Assembly: GCF_036227405.1 (NCBI RefSeq) | Contig: NZ_CP109473.1 | Coordinates: 5,890,001-5,954,000 of the forward strand | From: Streptomyces sp. NBC_01460 | Lineage (GTDB): Bacteria > Actinomycetota > Actinomycetes > Streptomycetales > Streptomycetaceae | Length of the DNA stretch: 64,000 bases | Direction: 5' to 3' | Shown here: piece by piece, positions 47,503 to 56,655 of the stretch | How positions within the stretch are numbered: position 1 is the first letter of the stretch | Layout of the letters: every line of letters begins with the position of its first letter | Made by a program: the position numbers and the translations under genes | Notes under the pieces: generated by a model | What the model was told of the DNA's origin: nothing | Database searches by the model: none | What the model saw: the letters and a program-made list of their open reading frames with translations, nothing else

Positions 47503-48729
47503 TCAGGAGCCGACGGTCACCGTGAAGCGGCGGGGGTTGCCGTCGTGGGCCGCCCCCGAGACGTCCGGCTCACCGTCCGGGCGCACGTCGTCGTACGGGA
47601 ACGCGTAGCCGATCGGGGAGTTCGCGTGGACGACGCGCGACCAGTGGTTCGTCACCGCGCCCTTGTAGTAGTCCGCGACCGAGGTCCCGTTCGGCTGCTG
47701 CGGGTGGCTGAGCATGATCGAGCGGTTGAAGCCGGCCGCGATCCTGGCCAGCAGCGCCTTCTTGTCGTCGGAGTCGCCCGGGTTGTTCGTGAAGGGACCG
47801 TGGTTGCAGGTGAAGATGTCCTTCGACGTGGGCTTGACGAAGGTGTGACCGCCCTCGAACGTCAGGGTGTCGCCGCTGACGCGGCCCGCCAGGGTGCCCC
47901 GGCCGCCCTGGAGGTCGATCCGGAGGTCGGTGGAGCGGTACTTCTCCCAGACCTCGTCGATCTGCGCGGTGAACAGGTCCCGGAACGGCATCTGGTCCGG
48001 GCGGTCGAAGAACGGGGCCATCAGGTTCTGCGGCGACACGACCCGGAGGACCTTCCCGTCCGCGCCGCGGGTGACCAGCTCGTCCCAGGGCTGACCGTCG
48101 GAGGCCGCCTGGGCCGTGAGGTCGTCGGCGATGCGCTGGACCGCGCCGTCCGGGAGCGGGGCCACCGTGTGCGTGGCGTCACCCTCCAGGGTCAGCCCGA
48201 TCGGGAGGGCGGTCACCAGGTCGACGTAGCTGATGTTCGCGTACAGCTGCTGCGGGTTGAAGGTGAACTCGCAGAACGACCAGGTGCGCCCGTAGTTCGG
48301 GTCGGTGGACGTCGCGAAGGCCGGCTCGACCAGGGAGGGGCCCGGGTTGAGGTAGAAGTCCAGCTTGTCGTCGCGGACGAAGTAGACCCGCGCGCCGTAC
48401 ATCTGCGGCAGGGTCAGGACGACCGGCCCGGCCCCCGCGGCCTTCAGCGGGATGGCGCAGTCCACCGGCAGCGGGGTCTGCGGGGCACCGGGGGAGTCGG
48501 GGCGGTAGACACTGCCGTCGGGGCGCAGGAGCACCCAGCGGTCCGTGCCCTGCTCGTGGCCGGTGACGTACGCGTGCACCGTGCCGGGCAGCGAGCGGTT
48601 CTCCAGCGCCAGCTCGCACGTCGCGGCCGCCGCCGAGGTACGGGGGCTCAGGGCGCTGCCCCAGAGGGGGTAGGTGAGCGCGGTCGCGGAGGCGGCGGCG
48701 CCCGTCAGGAACATTCTGCGCGAAATCAC
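47503..48729 (-). CDS. Secreted GH64 beta-1,3-glucanase
   Basis: A 408-residue glycoside hydrolase family 64 enzyme. A Tat-like signal (MISRRMFLTGAAASATALTY) is followed by the family's thaumatin-like beta-sandwich: LALENRSLPGTVHAYVTGHE, ARVYFVRDDKLDFYLNPGPS, and TWSFCEFTFN with the catalytic-site E. It releases laminaripentaose-type fragments from fungal beta-1,3-glucan. No carbohydrate-binding module is attached. A TGAGAGCGCTCTCA palindrome 129 bp upstream suggests control by a LacI-family regulator. Confidence 0.92.
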   Translation of the reverse strand: MISRRMFLTGAAASATALTYPLWGSALSPRTSAAAATCELALENRSLPGTVHAYVTGHEQGTDRWVLLRPDGSVYRPDSPGAPQTPLPVDCAIPLKAAGAGPVVLTLPQMYGARVYFVRDDKLDFYLNPGPSLVEPAFATSTDPNYGRTWSFCEFTFNPQQLYANISYVDLVTALPIGLTLEGDATHTVAPLPDGAVQRIADDLTAQAASDGQPWDELVTRGADGKVLRVVSPQNLMAPFFDRPDQMPFRDLFTAQIDEVWEKYRSTDLRIDLQGGRGTLAGRVSGDTLTFEGGHTFVKPTSKDIFTCNHGPFTNNPGDSDDKKALLARIAAGFNRSIMLSHPQQPNGTSVADYYKGAVTNHWSRVVHANSPIGYAFPYDDVRPDGEPDVSGAAHDGNPRRFTVTVGS

Positions 48730-49396
48730 GGAGGAACTCCTGGGTGTGGGGGTCGCAGACAGGGGTCAGGGGGTGGTGCGGGGAGGTGGAGCGGTGGGGG
48801 GTGTCTGCGGTGCGCACCACTCTTGCGAGGCCTCCGGTGAGCGTCAAGAGTTATGGCTGAGAGCGCTCTCAATAATTGCCGTTCTTCACAACTCGACGCT
48901 CCAGGAAGGGGTTTGGCCACGCGTGGTCGATCGCCGGATGCGCGGAGTGAACAGGAACTGAACGCGTCGACGACCGGAGCCGGCTGCGGGCGGAGGGGGG
49001 GGCGTGCGCCAGCGTGCGGCTCGCGATGGAGGGTGCCGCTCGCCCCCCGTGGGCGCCGCCCGGGTACTGTCCTCCTCGCCACGGACGGATATGACCTCCC
49101 GCAGCGGGGGCGGACGCCCGGCGCGCGCCTCCGCCGGCGAGGGATCCGGCGGCGCCCCCTGCCATTGCGGTGCGCCCGGTCGCCCGCCCGGTGTATCCAC
49201 GGCGTGGCGCGCGGCCCCGGTGTGTGGCCGGGGCCACAACACGGGCTTTGTCGGAGCCCTACAACGTGAGAGCCCCGTGAGCTGGCAGATGGGTTGCATG
49301 ATGCCCCGGTTCTGTCAGGTGCCACCAGTAAACCGGGCAGGAGACTGTCCGGAGTCAACGGCAGGGTTTCCGCGGTCGGGTTCGTAGGGTCGACGT
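48730..49396. other. Divergent intergenic region between GH64 and accB
   Basis: A 667-bp gap. It holds the GH64 operator palindrome at 48858-48871 and, near 49365-49396, the leader of accB. Short frames within it are Arg/Pro-rich, lack ribosome sites and overlap one another, so I support no gene here. Confidence 0.6.
48858..48871. promoter_or_regulatory. LacI-family-type operator upstream of GH64 glucanase
   Basis: TGAGAGCGCTCTCA is a perfect 14-bp palindrome with the central GAGCGCTC typical of LacI/GalR operators. It differs from the CebR box only at the third base from each end (A/T instead of G/C). It lies 129 bp ahead of the glucanase start. Confidence 0.7.
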
Positions 49397-50980
49397 ATGA
49401 CCGTTGTGGACGAAATCCCGGGCGAGCCGAGCGACACGCGTGGCCGGGTGGCCGAACTGCTGGCGCTGCGCGAGCAGGCCCGGCGCGGGCCGAGCGAGCG
49501 CGCGACCGAGGCGCAGCACGCCAAGGGCAAGCTGACGGCGCGGGAGCGCATCGCACTGCTGCTGGACGAGGGGTCGTTCAAGGAGGTCGAGCAGCTGCGC
49601 CGTCACCGGGCGACCGGCTTCGGCCTGGAGGCCAAGAAGCCGTACACCGACGGTGTCATCACCGGGTGGGGCACGGTCGAGGGCCGGACGGTGTTCGTCT
49701 ACGCGCACGACTTCCGGATCTTCGGCGGGGCGCTGGGCGAGGCCCACGCCACGAAGATCCACAAGATCATGGACATGGCCATCTCGGCCGGTGCCCCGCT
49801 GGTCTCCCTGAACGACGGCGCCGGCGCCCGTATCCAGGAGGGTGTCTCCGCGCTCGCCGGGTACGGCGGGATCTTCCAGCGCAACACCCGGGCCTCCGGT
49901 GTCATCCCGCAGATCAGCGTGATGCTCGGCCCGTGCGCGGGCGGCGCGGCCTACAGCCCCGCCCTGACCGACTTCGTGTTCATGGTCCGCGAGACCTCCC
50001 AGATGTTCATCACCGGACCGGACGTCGTCAAGGCGGTCACCGGCGAGGAGATCACCCAGAACGGCCTCGGCGGCGCCGACGTGCACGCCGAGACCTCGGG
50101 CGTCGCGCACTTCGCGTACGACGACGAGGAGACCTGCATCGCCGAGGTCCGCTACCTGATCGGCATGCTCCCCTCCAACAACCGGGAGAACCCGCCGGTC
50201 GTCCCCAGCGACGACCCGGCCGACCGGCGCGGCGACGTCCTCCTGGACCTGGTCCCGGCCGACGGCAACCGTCCGTACGACATGCACAAGGTCATCGAGG
50301 AGCTCGTCGACGACGGCGACTTCCTGGAGGTCCACGAGCGGTGGGCCCGCAACATCGTCTGCGCCCTGGCCCGGCTCGACGGCCAGGTCGTCGGCATCGT
50401 GGCCAACCAGCCGCAGGCGCTGGCGGGTGTCCTGGACATCGAGGCGTCCGAGAAGGCCGCACGTTTCGTCCAGATGTGTGACGCGTTCAACATCCCCATC
50501 GTCACTCTGCTGGACGTACCCGGCTTCCTGCCGGGCGTCGATCAGGAGCACGGTGGGATCATCCGGCACGGTGCGAAGCTGCTCTACGCGTACTGCAACG
50601 CCACCGTGCCGAGGATCTCGCTGATCCTGCGCAAGGCCTACGGAGGCGCGTACATCGTCATGGACAGCCAGTCCATCGGCGCCGACCTCACCTACGCGTG
50701 GCCCACCAACGAGATCGCGGTGATGGGCGCGGAAGGCGCCGCCAACGTCATCTTCCGCCGGCAGATCGCCGACGCCGAGGACCCGGAAGCCATGCGGGCC
50801 CGCATGGTCAAGGAGTACAAGGCCGAGCTGATGCACCCCTACTACGCGGCCGAGCGCGGCCTGGTCGACGACGTCATCGACCCCGCCGAGACGCGCGAGG
50901 TACTGATCGCCTCGCTCGCGATGCTCCGCAACAAGCACGCCGACCTGCCGTCCCGCAAGCACGGCAACCCCCCGCAGTAG
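49397..50980 (+). CDS. accB: Acyl-CoA carboxylase beta (carboxyltransferase) subunit
   Basis: A 527-residue carboxyltransferase that moves CO2 from biotin to acetyl- or propionyl-CoA, making malonyl- or methylmalonyl-CoA. Visible are AKGKLTARERIALLLDEGSF, the N-terminal oxyanion region GAGARIQEGVSALAGYGGIF, GPCAGGAAYSPALTDF, and the C-terminal GAKLLYAYCNATVPRISLIL with RKAYGGAYIVM. Position next to an epsilon-type gene and conservons matches the AccB/AccE locus of S. coelicolor. The Asp/Ile residue that sets chain-length choice cannot be judged without alignment. It starts at ATG 49397. Confidence 0.95.
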   Translation: MTVVDEIPGEPSDTRGRVAELLALREQARRGPSERATEAQHAKGKLTARERIALLLDEGSFKEVEQLRRHRATGFGLEAKKPYTDGVITGWGTVEGRTVFVYAHDFRIFGGALGEAHATKIHKIMDMAISAGAPLVSLNDGAGARIQEGVSALAGYGGIFQRNTRASGVIPQISVMLGPCAGGAAYSPALTDFVFMVRETSQMFITGPDVVKAVTGEEITQNGLGGADVHAETSGVAHFAYDDEETCIAEVRYLIGMLPSNNRENPPVVPSDDPADRRGDVLLDLVPADGNRPYDMHKVIEELVDDGDFLEVHERWARNIVCALARLDGQVVGIVANQPQALAGVLDIEASEKAARFVQMCDAFNIPIVTLLDVPGFLPGVDQEHGGIIRHGAKLLYAYCNATVPRISLILRKAYGGAYIVMDSQSIGADLTYAWPTNEIAVMGAEGAANVIFRRQIADAEDPEAMRARMVKEYKAELMHPYYAAERGLVDDVIDPAETREVLIASLAMLRNKHADLPSRKHGNPPQ

Positions 50981-51042
50981 TCGCAGCCGCAGCGGCGACC
51001 CCGCCCACGTCCGCGATCACCTGCCCAGAAGACGGAGACACC

Positions 51043-51246
51043 ATGAGCATCACTCCCGCCGATTCGGTCCTGCGCGTCGAGAAGGGCCAGGCAGGCCCCG
51101 AGGAGCTCGCCGCCATCACCGCGGTCCTGCTCGCCCGCGCGGCCGCCCAGCCCGACGCGCCGGCCCACCGGGGCCGCAGCACCGCCGGATGGCGCCGGCT
51201 GGAGCGCACTCCCGGGTTCCGCGCCCCGCACAGCTGGCAGGGCTGA
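51043..51246 (+). CDS. accE: Acyl-CoA carboxylase epsilon subunit
   Basis: A 67-residue protein: VLRVEKGQAGPEELAAITAV, LLARAAAQ, then a C-terminal TAGWRRLERTPGFRAPHSWQ. This matches the small epsilon subunit that binds and stimulates the beta carboxyltransferase in actinomycetes. It starts 62 bp after accB, in the usual beta-epsilon pair. The very strong hairpin at 51300-51350 ends the operon. Confidence 0.92.
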   Translation: MSITPADSVLRVEKGQAGPEELAAITAVLLARAAAQPDAPAHRGRSTAGWRRLERTPGFRAPHSWQG

Positions 51247-51299
51247 GAACGGCCACTGAGGCCGTTCCAGGGCCCGTAGGGCCTGTAGTACGGCCCGTA

Positions 51300-51350
51300 C
51301 GCACGACAGAGGCCCCGTACTCCTCAGGAGTACGGGGCCTCTGTCGTGCG
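51300..51350. terminator. Exceptionally long bidirectional terminator hairpin
   Basis: A perfect 25-bp inverted repeat around one central base, between accE (plus) and the end of the conservon operon (minus). It would fold into a single uninterrupted stem. It serves convergent transcription from both sides. Confidence 0.9.
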
Positions 51351-51359
51351 GCGACGGGG

Positions 51360-51941
51360 TCAGCGCAGGCGGGCCATGAGGGCGTGCTCGACCAGGGTGA
51401 TCAGCGCGCTCTTGGCGTCCGCGCGGTGCCGGGCGTCCGTGGTGAGGATCGGGGTGTCCGGGCCGATCTGGAGGGCTTCGCGTACTTCGTCGGGTGTGTA
51501 GGGCTGGTGTCCGTCGAAGCCGTTGAGGGCGATGACGAAGGGGAGGCCGCTGTTCTCGAAGTAGTCGACCGCGGGGAAGCAGTCGGCGAGGCGGCGGGTG
51601 TCGACGAGGACGACGGCGCCGATGGCGCCGCGGACCAGGTCGTCCCACATGAACCAGAAGCGGTCCTGTCCGGGGGTGCCGAACAGGTAGAGGATCAGGT
51701 CCTGGTCCAGGGTGATGCGTCCGAAGTCCATGGCCACCGTGGTGGTGGTCTTGTCCCCGGTGTGGGTCAGGTCGTCGATGCCCGCGGACGCGGACGTCAT
51801 CACGGCTTCGGTGCGCAGCGGATTGATCTCCGAAACGGCACCGACAAACGTGGTCTTACCCACGCCGAAGCCCCCTGCCACCACGATCTTCGCCGAGGTA
51901 GTGGAGCGGGCCGCTCCGCCGCTAGAGCTTGCGAAGTCCAC
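51360..51941 (-). CDS. cvnD: Conservon GTP-binding protein CvnD (downstream conservon)
   Basis: A 193-residue Ras-like GTPase. P-loop GGFGVGKTT (about 23-31), switch/G3 GTPGQDRFW (about 89-97), VVLVDTRR, and ALNGFDG in place of NKxD (about 138-144). CvnD proteins work with CvnA-C as a membrane-linked switch resembling GPCR signalling. It overlaps cvnC by 20 bases. A stretch of about 440 bases is identical to the second cvnD at 56656, although the proteins differ at only five positions overall. No effector-domain extension. Confidence 0.93.
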   Translation of the reverse strand: MDFASSSGGAARSTTSAKIVVAGGFGVGKTTFVGAVSEINPLRTEAVMTSASAGIDDLTHTGDKTTTTVAMDFGRITLDQDLILYLFGTPGQDRFWFMWDDLVRGAIGAVVLVDTRRLADCFPAVDYFENSGLPFVIALNGFDGHQPYTPDEVREALQIGPDTPILTTDARHRADAKSALITLVEHALMARLR

Positions 51942-52596
51942 TGAGCACCCTTTCGAGCAGTGTCACATCTGGTTGGCCGCCGGCGGCCTCGTCGCCGCCG
52001 GGCTGATGGATAGCGACGAGTCCGGCCTCGGCCAGGTCGGCGACGAGGATCCGGGCAACGCCGAGGGGGATCGAGAGGAGGGCCGACACCTCGGCCACCG
52101 ACTTGATCTCGATGCAGAGCCGGCAGATCCGCTGGTGCTCGGGCAACTGCCCTTGCAGCCGTGACGGATCGGCCGTGGTGCTGACCAGCGCCTCGATGGC
52201 GAGCTGGTACCGCGGCCGGGTCCGGCCGCCGGTCATGGCGTACGGGCGGACCAGCGGGTTGTGCGCCGCCGGCTTCGCGGGCGCCGGAGCCTGCCGCTGA
52301 ACCGGCTGGATGCGCGACGGCGGCGCGTCGTAGCGCTGCGGCGGCTGCTGTCCCTGCTGCGGCTGCTGGTAGTGCGGCTGCTGCTGGGGCCACCCGGAAC
52401 CGGGCTGCTGGGGCTGCTGCTGCCAGTCGCCGCCCTGCGAGCCCTGATGGGACTGCTGGTAGGGCTGATACGGCTGGTAAGTCTCTTGCGGGCCCTGTCT
52501 GCCGGGCACGGAGGGGGTGTCGAAACGGTTGTCACCCTGCTCACCCGGGACCCGCTGACCGCCCTCGTACGGGTGTCCGCCTGTGGGTGCTGCCAC
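51922..52596 (-). CDS. cvnC: Conservon DUF742 protein CvnC with Gln-rich N-terminus
   Basis: A 224-residue protein. The C-terminal 120 residues are a DUF742 winged-helix-like domain (VRPYAMTGGRTRPRYQLAIE, EHQRICRLCIEIKSVAEVSA, LSIPLGVARILVADLAEAGL). The N-terminal 100 residues are rich in Gln, Pro and Tyr, absent from the second copy at 57218 (135 residues). GTG 52596 has GGAGGA close upstream. It couples the roadblock protein and the GTPase in conservons; precise biochemistry is unknown. Confidence 0.92.
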   Translation of the reverse strand: MAAPTGGHPYEGGQRVPGEQGDNRFDTPSVPGRQGPQETYQPYQPYQQSHQGSQGGDWQQQPQQPGSGWPQQQPHYQQPQQGQQPPQRYDAPPSRIQPVQRQAPAPAKPAAHNPLVRPYAMTGGRTRPRYQLAIEALVSTTADPSRLQGQLPEHQRICRLCIEIKSVAEVSALLSIPLGVARILVADLAEAGLVAIHQPGGDEAAGGQPDVTLLERVLSGLRKL

Positions 52597-52685
52597 GTTT
52601 CCTCCTCCGAATGCCGGTCGCCATCCCAGTGGTGCCGCGCCACCGCACCTTATGGCGCGGTGACGAGAAACGCACTGTCTGTCTA

Positions 52686-53108
52686 TTAGTTAAGAAGACT
52701 TCCCTGGAGTTCGGCGCGGAGATCCGGGGTGAGAACACTTCCTGCACGGTCTACGAGAAGTGCCATTTCGTACCCAACCAGGCCGATATCGGCATCCGGG
52801 TGGGCGAGAACGGCGAGTGAGGATCCGTCAGAGATGGACATGATGAAGAGGAATCCTCGCTCCATCTCCACAACGGTCTGATTCACGGCGCCGCCTTCGA
52901 AGATCCGCGAGGCACCCGCGGTCAGCGACGTCAGACCGGAGGCGACGGCCGCCAGCTGATCGGCGCGGTCCCGTGGGAAACCTTCGGACATCGCCAGCAG
53001 GAGTCCGTCGGCGGAGACCACCACCGTGTGCGACACCCCAGGGGTGTTGTCCACGAAGTTGGTGATCAACCAGTTCAGATTCTGCGCCGCCTGGCTCATC
53101 GGGCTCAC
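52686..53108 (-). CDS. cvnB: Conservon roadblock/LC7 protein CvnB
   Basis: A 140-residue roadblock/LC7 domain: LNWLITNFVDNTPGVSHTVV, VSADGLLLAMSEGF, RDRADQLAAVASGLTSLTAG, ASRIFEGG. It probably acts as a regulator (GAP-like) of CvnD at the membrane with CvnA. GTG 53108 has AGGAG 7 bases upstream, inside the 3' end of cvnA, so translation is coupled. The protein is about 97 percent identical to the other CvnB, but the DNA differs at many third positions. Confidence 0.93.
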   Translation of the reverse strand: MSPMSQAAQNLNWLITNFVDNTPGVSHTVVVSADGLLLAMSEGFPRDRADQLAAVASGLTSLTAGASRIFEGGAVNQTVVEMERGFLFIMSISDGSSLAVLAHPDADIGLVGYEMALLVDRAGSVLTPDLRAELQGSLLN

Positions 53109-53109
53109 A

Positions 53110-56100
53110 CTAACGCTCCTGGTTGTAGGTATTACTTGTGTCCGACCCCGCGGTGCGACCCCGCAGGACACCACGGCGCAGGTTGCTCAACCTGCCCCGC
53201 ACGTCCTCGGGAGCGCGGGAGACCTGTGGGCCGCCCTGCTGGGTCTGCTCCGCCGTGCCCTCGACCAGATTGGCCTTGGGCACGCGCCGAGGGAGTCCGG
53301 AAGGAGTGATTCCGCCCGCCTTCGGGTCCTTGAGCTTCTCGGCCCGCTCCCAGCGCTCGTCGTTCGCCGAGCGCCAGTCGTCGGGGCCCTCCCCGCCGGC
53401 CGGCTCGGCCTGCGGCTGCTCCGGCTGCGGCCGCTGCCGCTGTTCCGGTGCGGCAGGCTGATCGTTTCCGCGGCCGGTGGGCTGCCAGTGCTGCTGGCCG
53501 GCGCCCCGGCGCGGAAGACCCGCCTCGGTCAGGTCCTGACCGGGATTCGGCGTGGGTCCCTGGTGGTCGAAGCCTACGTGTTCCCGGGTCTCGGCGGGAG
53601 CGCTCGGAGCGGATTCCGCTTCGGGCTGCGCCATGGGCTCGAAGGACTCCTGGTAGGAACCCTGTCCCGGCCAGTCTCCCTGGTGGGAGTGGTCGTTCTG
53701 CGGAGCGAACTGGTCGGCGTACTGCTCCTGCTGACCGTCCGGAGTGGCGTACCCGGCTTCCGGATAGGCGTTCTGCGCCGGTTCCTGGTAGCCGTTGCCG
53801 GCGTAGGGGTCGTAGCCGCCCTCGTAGCCGGGCTGCGCGTACTCCTGCTGCTGGGCGTACTGCCCGGAGGCGTACTGCCCCTGGTCGTACTGCCCCTGGG
53901 AGTAGTCCTGCTGCTGTCCCGCACCGTTGTCCTGGAACGCCGGGCGGTCGCCACCGGTCTGCGCCTCCAGCGCGGCCCGGCGCTCCTCACGCATCAGCGA
54001 GCGGTTGACCGGGTCCAGCTGCGGGGAGTCCGCGGCCTCGGTGTCGTAACGCGAGTCGTCGAAGCCGAGCTCCGCCGCCGTACGCATCGGCGCGTGGTGC
54101 GGCATCGGGTCGAAGGCCTGCTGCTGCGGCTGCTGCTGCTCGGGGATGATCGAGGAGACCGTGAAGTCGCTCTGCTGGGCCGACTCGCCACCGCCACCGT
54201 GCGTGATCGCGTCCGGCAGCATGACCAGCGACGTGGTCCCCGCCTGCTCGCCCGAGGGGCGGAGCTGGACGCGGATGCCGTGCCGGTCGGCCAGCCGGCC
54301 GACCACGAACAGACCCATCCGCTGGGACACCGCGGCGTCCACGGTCGGCGGGTTGGCCAGCTTGTGGTTGATGTCCGCGAAGTCCTCCGCGGTGAGGCCG
54401 ATGCCCTTGTCGTGGATCTCGACCATGACGCGGCCGTCGGGCAGCCGGGTCGCGGTGACCCGGACCTTGGTCTGTGGAGAGGAGAAGGTGGTGGCGTTCT
54501 CCAGCAGCTCGGCCAGCAGGTGCACGAGGTCGGTCACGGCCTGGCCGTGGATCTCGCTCTCCGGCACACCGGTGAGCTCGATGCGCTCGTAGGACTCCAC
54601 CTCGGAGGAGGCGGCTCGCAGCACGTCGACCAGCGGCACCGGCTGGTTCCAGCGGCGGCCCGGCTCCTCGCCGGCGAGGACGAGGAGGTTCTCGCCGTTA
54701 CGGCGCATACGCGTGGCCAGGTGGTCCAGCTTGAAGAGGCTCTCCAGCTGGTCCGGGTCGGCCTCGTTGTTCTCCAGGTCGGTGATGAGGGTCAGCTGGC
54801 CCTCGATGAGCGACTGGTTGCGGCGCGACAGGTTGGTGAAGATCGCGTTGACGTTGCCCCGGAGCATGGCCTGCTCGGCGGCGAGCCGGACCGCCTCACG
54901 GTGCACCTGGTCGAAGGCGCGGGCGACCTCGCCGATCTCGTCCTGGCTGTTGATCGGGATCGGCTGCACGCGGGTGTCCACCCGGCCCGGCTCGGTCCGC
55001 GACAGCTGGTCGACCAGCATCGGCAGCCGCTGCTCGGCGATGGTGAAGGCAGCCGTACGCAGCTGGCGCATCGAGCGGCTCATCTGGCGGGCCATGAGGC
55101 CGGCGATGATGAAGGCGGCCAGCAGCGCGATGATCACGATCGCCGCGTTGACGATGGCGTCGTTCCTGGCGTCGGTCGAGATCTCCGCCGCCTCGGCCAC
55201 GGCCTTGTCGACGAGCTCGTTCTCGACCGTCGAGTAGCCCTCGAACTTCGCGGTGGAAGCCGCCATCCAGGTCTCGGGGGTGATGCCCTTGGCCTTCAGC
55301 TGGTCCGGCTGCTTGCCCTGGCCGATCTGCTGGGCCATGCCGTCGAAGACCGAACCGTCGATGCTCGGCGGTGCCACGAAGGGCTGACCCGTGGCCTTGG
55401 CCTGCGCCGCGGCCTCCTTCAGCTGCGCGGCACCCTCGGCGGCCTTGCCGGCCATGACTTCCTTGAGCCGGGCCGCGTCGGCCTCCGTGCCACCGGAGAC
55501 GAACTCGCCGAGAGCGATCTGCTCCAGGTAGTTGTACGAGCTGAACGCCGTGACCTGGCCGTTGAACTTGCGCTGCTCCTGGCTCGGACGCACCAGCAGG
55601 TGCATGCCGATCGAGCGCTGGAGCGACTCGGCGGCCTTGGCCAGCTCGATCGCGTACACGGTCCGGCCGTAGCTCGTGATGTTGCCCGTGCCCAGACCGA
55701 GCTCGTTGGAGAACTCCATCAGAGAGTGCTGGACCTTGGTGTAGCCCTCTTCCGTCTTCACCGGGTCCATCGCCTCGGCGTAGGCGGCCTTCCTCAGCTC
55801 GGGGAGCAGGGGCTCCTCGACCTTGAAGAGCTTCAGACGGCGGTGGAGGCCCGCCTTGTCCGGCATGTTCTGCACGGCGGCGTCGAACTTCCGTGCGGCG
55901 CCGTCCGTCGTCGCGCGCACCTGCTCCACCTCGGCGGCGGTGCGCTTGTTGGACAGCAGGGGCTGAGCGGTGAGGTCACGCTCGTTCAGCAGCGCCTGCC
56001 CGTACTCCGCTGCCGCACGGACGACCAGGGCCGTCTTCTCGGCGTCCTGAGCCTCGTTCCAGGTGTCGACCGACCCCTTCACCTGGAAGCCGCCCATGAC

Positions 56101-56304
56101 CAGGCCGACCAGCGCGGGTATCAGCAGAATCGCGTTCAGCCGGGTGGGCACCCGCCAGTTGCGCGGTGACAGCCGGTTGGTACTGCCGGCCGCCGGTTCC
56201 GCCTCGGACGACGTGTCCGCAGGCGGGGACAGCGCAGCGCGCGGCGGCGGGGTGAAGTTGCCCCGCTCCGGCTGCGCCGCGGAGCCCTCGTTGCTTCGCC
56301 TCAC
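53110..56304 (-). CDS. cvnA: Conservon histidine kinase-like sensor CvnA
   Basis: A 1,064-residue membrane sensor. First TM near residues 52-75 (LNAILLIPALVGLVMGGF), an extracellular nitrate/nitrite-sensor-like helical domain (about 75-370), second TM (IVNAAIVIIALLAAFIIAGL), HAMP (SMRQLRTAAFTIAEQRLPML), and a GHKL ATPase core with N-box LLAELLENATTFSS and G-box IHDKGIGLT. LFKLDHLATRMRRNGENLLV holds the His in the phospho-acceptor position. About 300 C-terminal residues are Gln/Gly/Pro-rich and disordered. It is the first gene of the four-gene conservon. Confidence 0.93.
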   Translation of the reverse strand: MRRSNEGSAAQPERGNFTPPPRAALSPPADTSSEAEPAAGSTNRLSPRNWRVPTRLNAILLIPALVGLVMGGFQVKGSVDTWNEAQDAEKTALVVRAAAEYGQALLNERDLTAQPLLSNKRTAAEVEQVRATTDGAARKFDAAVQNMPDKAGLHRRLKLFKVEEPLLPELRKAAYAEAMDPVKTEEGYTKVQHSLMEFSNELGLGTGNITSYGRTVYAIELAKAAESLQRSIGMHLLVRPSQEQRKFNGQVTAFSSYNYLEQIALGEFVSGGTEADAARLKEVMAGKAAEGAAQLKEAAAQAKATGQPFVAPPSIDGSVFDGMAQQIGQGKQPDQLKAKGITPETWMAASTAKFEGYSTVENELVDKAVAEAAEISTDARNDAIVNAAIVIIALLAAFIIAGLMARQMSRSMRQLRTAAFTIAEQRLPMLVDQLSRTEPGRVDTRVQPIPINSQDEIGEVARAFDQVHREAVRLAAEQAMLRGNVNAIFTNLSRRNQSLIEGQLTLITDLENNEADPDQLESLFKLDHLATRMRRNGENLLVLAGEEPGRRWNQPVPLVDVLRAASSEVESYERIELTGVPESEIHGQAVTDLVHLLAELLENATTFSSPQTKVRVTATRLPDGRVMVEIHDKGIGLTAEDFADINHKLANPPTVDAAVSQRMGLFVVGRLADRHGIRVQLRPSGEQAGTTSLVMLPDAITHGGGGESAQQSDFTVSSIIPEQQQPQQQAFDPMPHHAPMRTAAELGFDDSRYDTEAADSPQLDPVNRSLMREERRAALEAQTGGDRPAFQDNGAGQQQDYSQGQYDQGQYASGQYAQQQEYAQPGYEGGYDPYAGNGYQEPAQNAYPEAGYATPDGQQEQYADQFAPQNDHSHQGDWPGQGSYQESFEPMAQPEAESAPSAPAETREHVGFDHQGPTPNPGQDLTEAGLPRRGAGQQHWQPTGRGNDQPAAPEQRQRPQPEQPQAEPAGGEGPDDWRSANDERWERAEKLKDPKAGGITPSGLPRRVPKANLVEGTAEQTQQGGPQVSRAPEDVRGRLSNLRRGVLRGRTAGSDTSNTYNQER

Positions 56305-56655
56305 TCGACCAACAACCTCTCGGCGTCGGCACCTACGTTGTGCCGGAATTATCGTTCAGGGGGCCGTACTACTGGGTAGTTCGAGGCATTGCAGCACGCG
56401 GACCGGTCGCGTTCCAAACAGTCGGAATGAGTGATTCCGGCTACGGCCGCCCGGAGATAAAACGGGCATAAAGAGCGAGCCCCGTCAAAAGGCGAGGCTC
56501 GTATGAGCACAGTGGTACCGGTCGTGCGCATCGGGTATTGATGAGGCTCCAATTCTCTGTCGAAATGTTATGAACGCGGGGGCGGATCGTGTCAAAGGAC
56601 ACAGGCCGCCCCCGCGTGACTACAGCAACTTCCGTAGATCGCTACCGACTTGCGA
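56305..56655. other. Intergenic region between the two conservons
   Basis: A 351-bp gap. It contains the terminator of the upstream conservon (56575-56616) and, nearer 56305, the promoter region of the following cvnA. Locally it is less GC-rich around 56530-56575. I see no open frame with support. Confidence 0.6.
56575..56616. terminator. Terminator of the upstream conservon operon
   Basis: An 11-bp outer stem (CGCGGGGGCGG and complement) with an inner GTGTC-aaag-GACAC stem, 40 bp beyond the cvnD stop at 56656 on the minus strand. Confidence 0.8.

Noticed and set aside
53026..56169. Long plus-strand frame opposite cvnA
   Set aside because: The minus strand encodes the conserved sensor kinase; the plus-strand product is a Leu/Gly/Arg-rich shadow. 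The same applies to 59242-61734.
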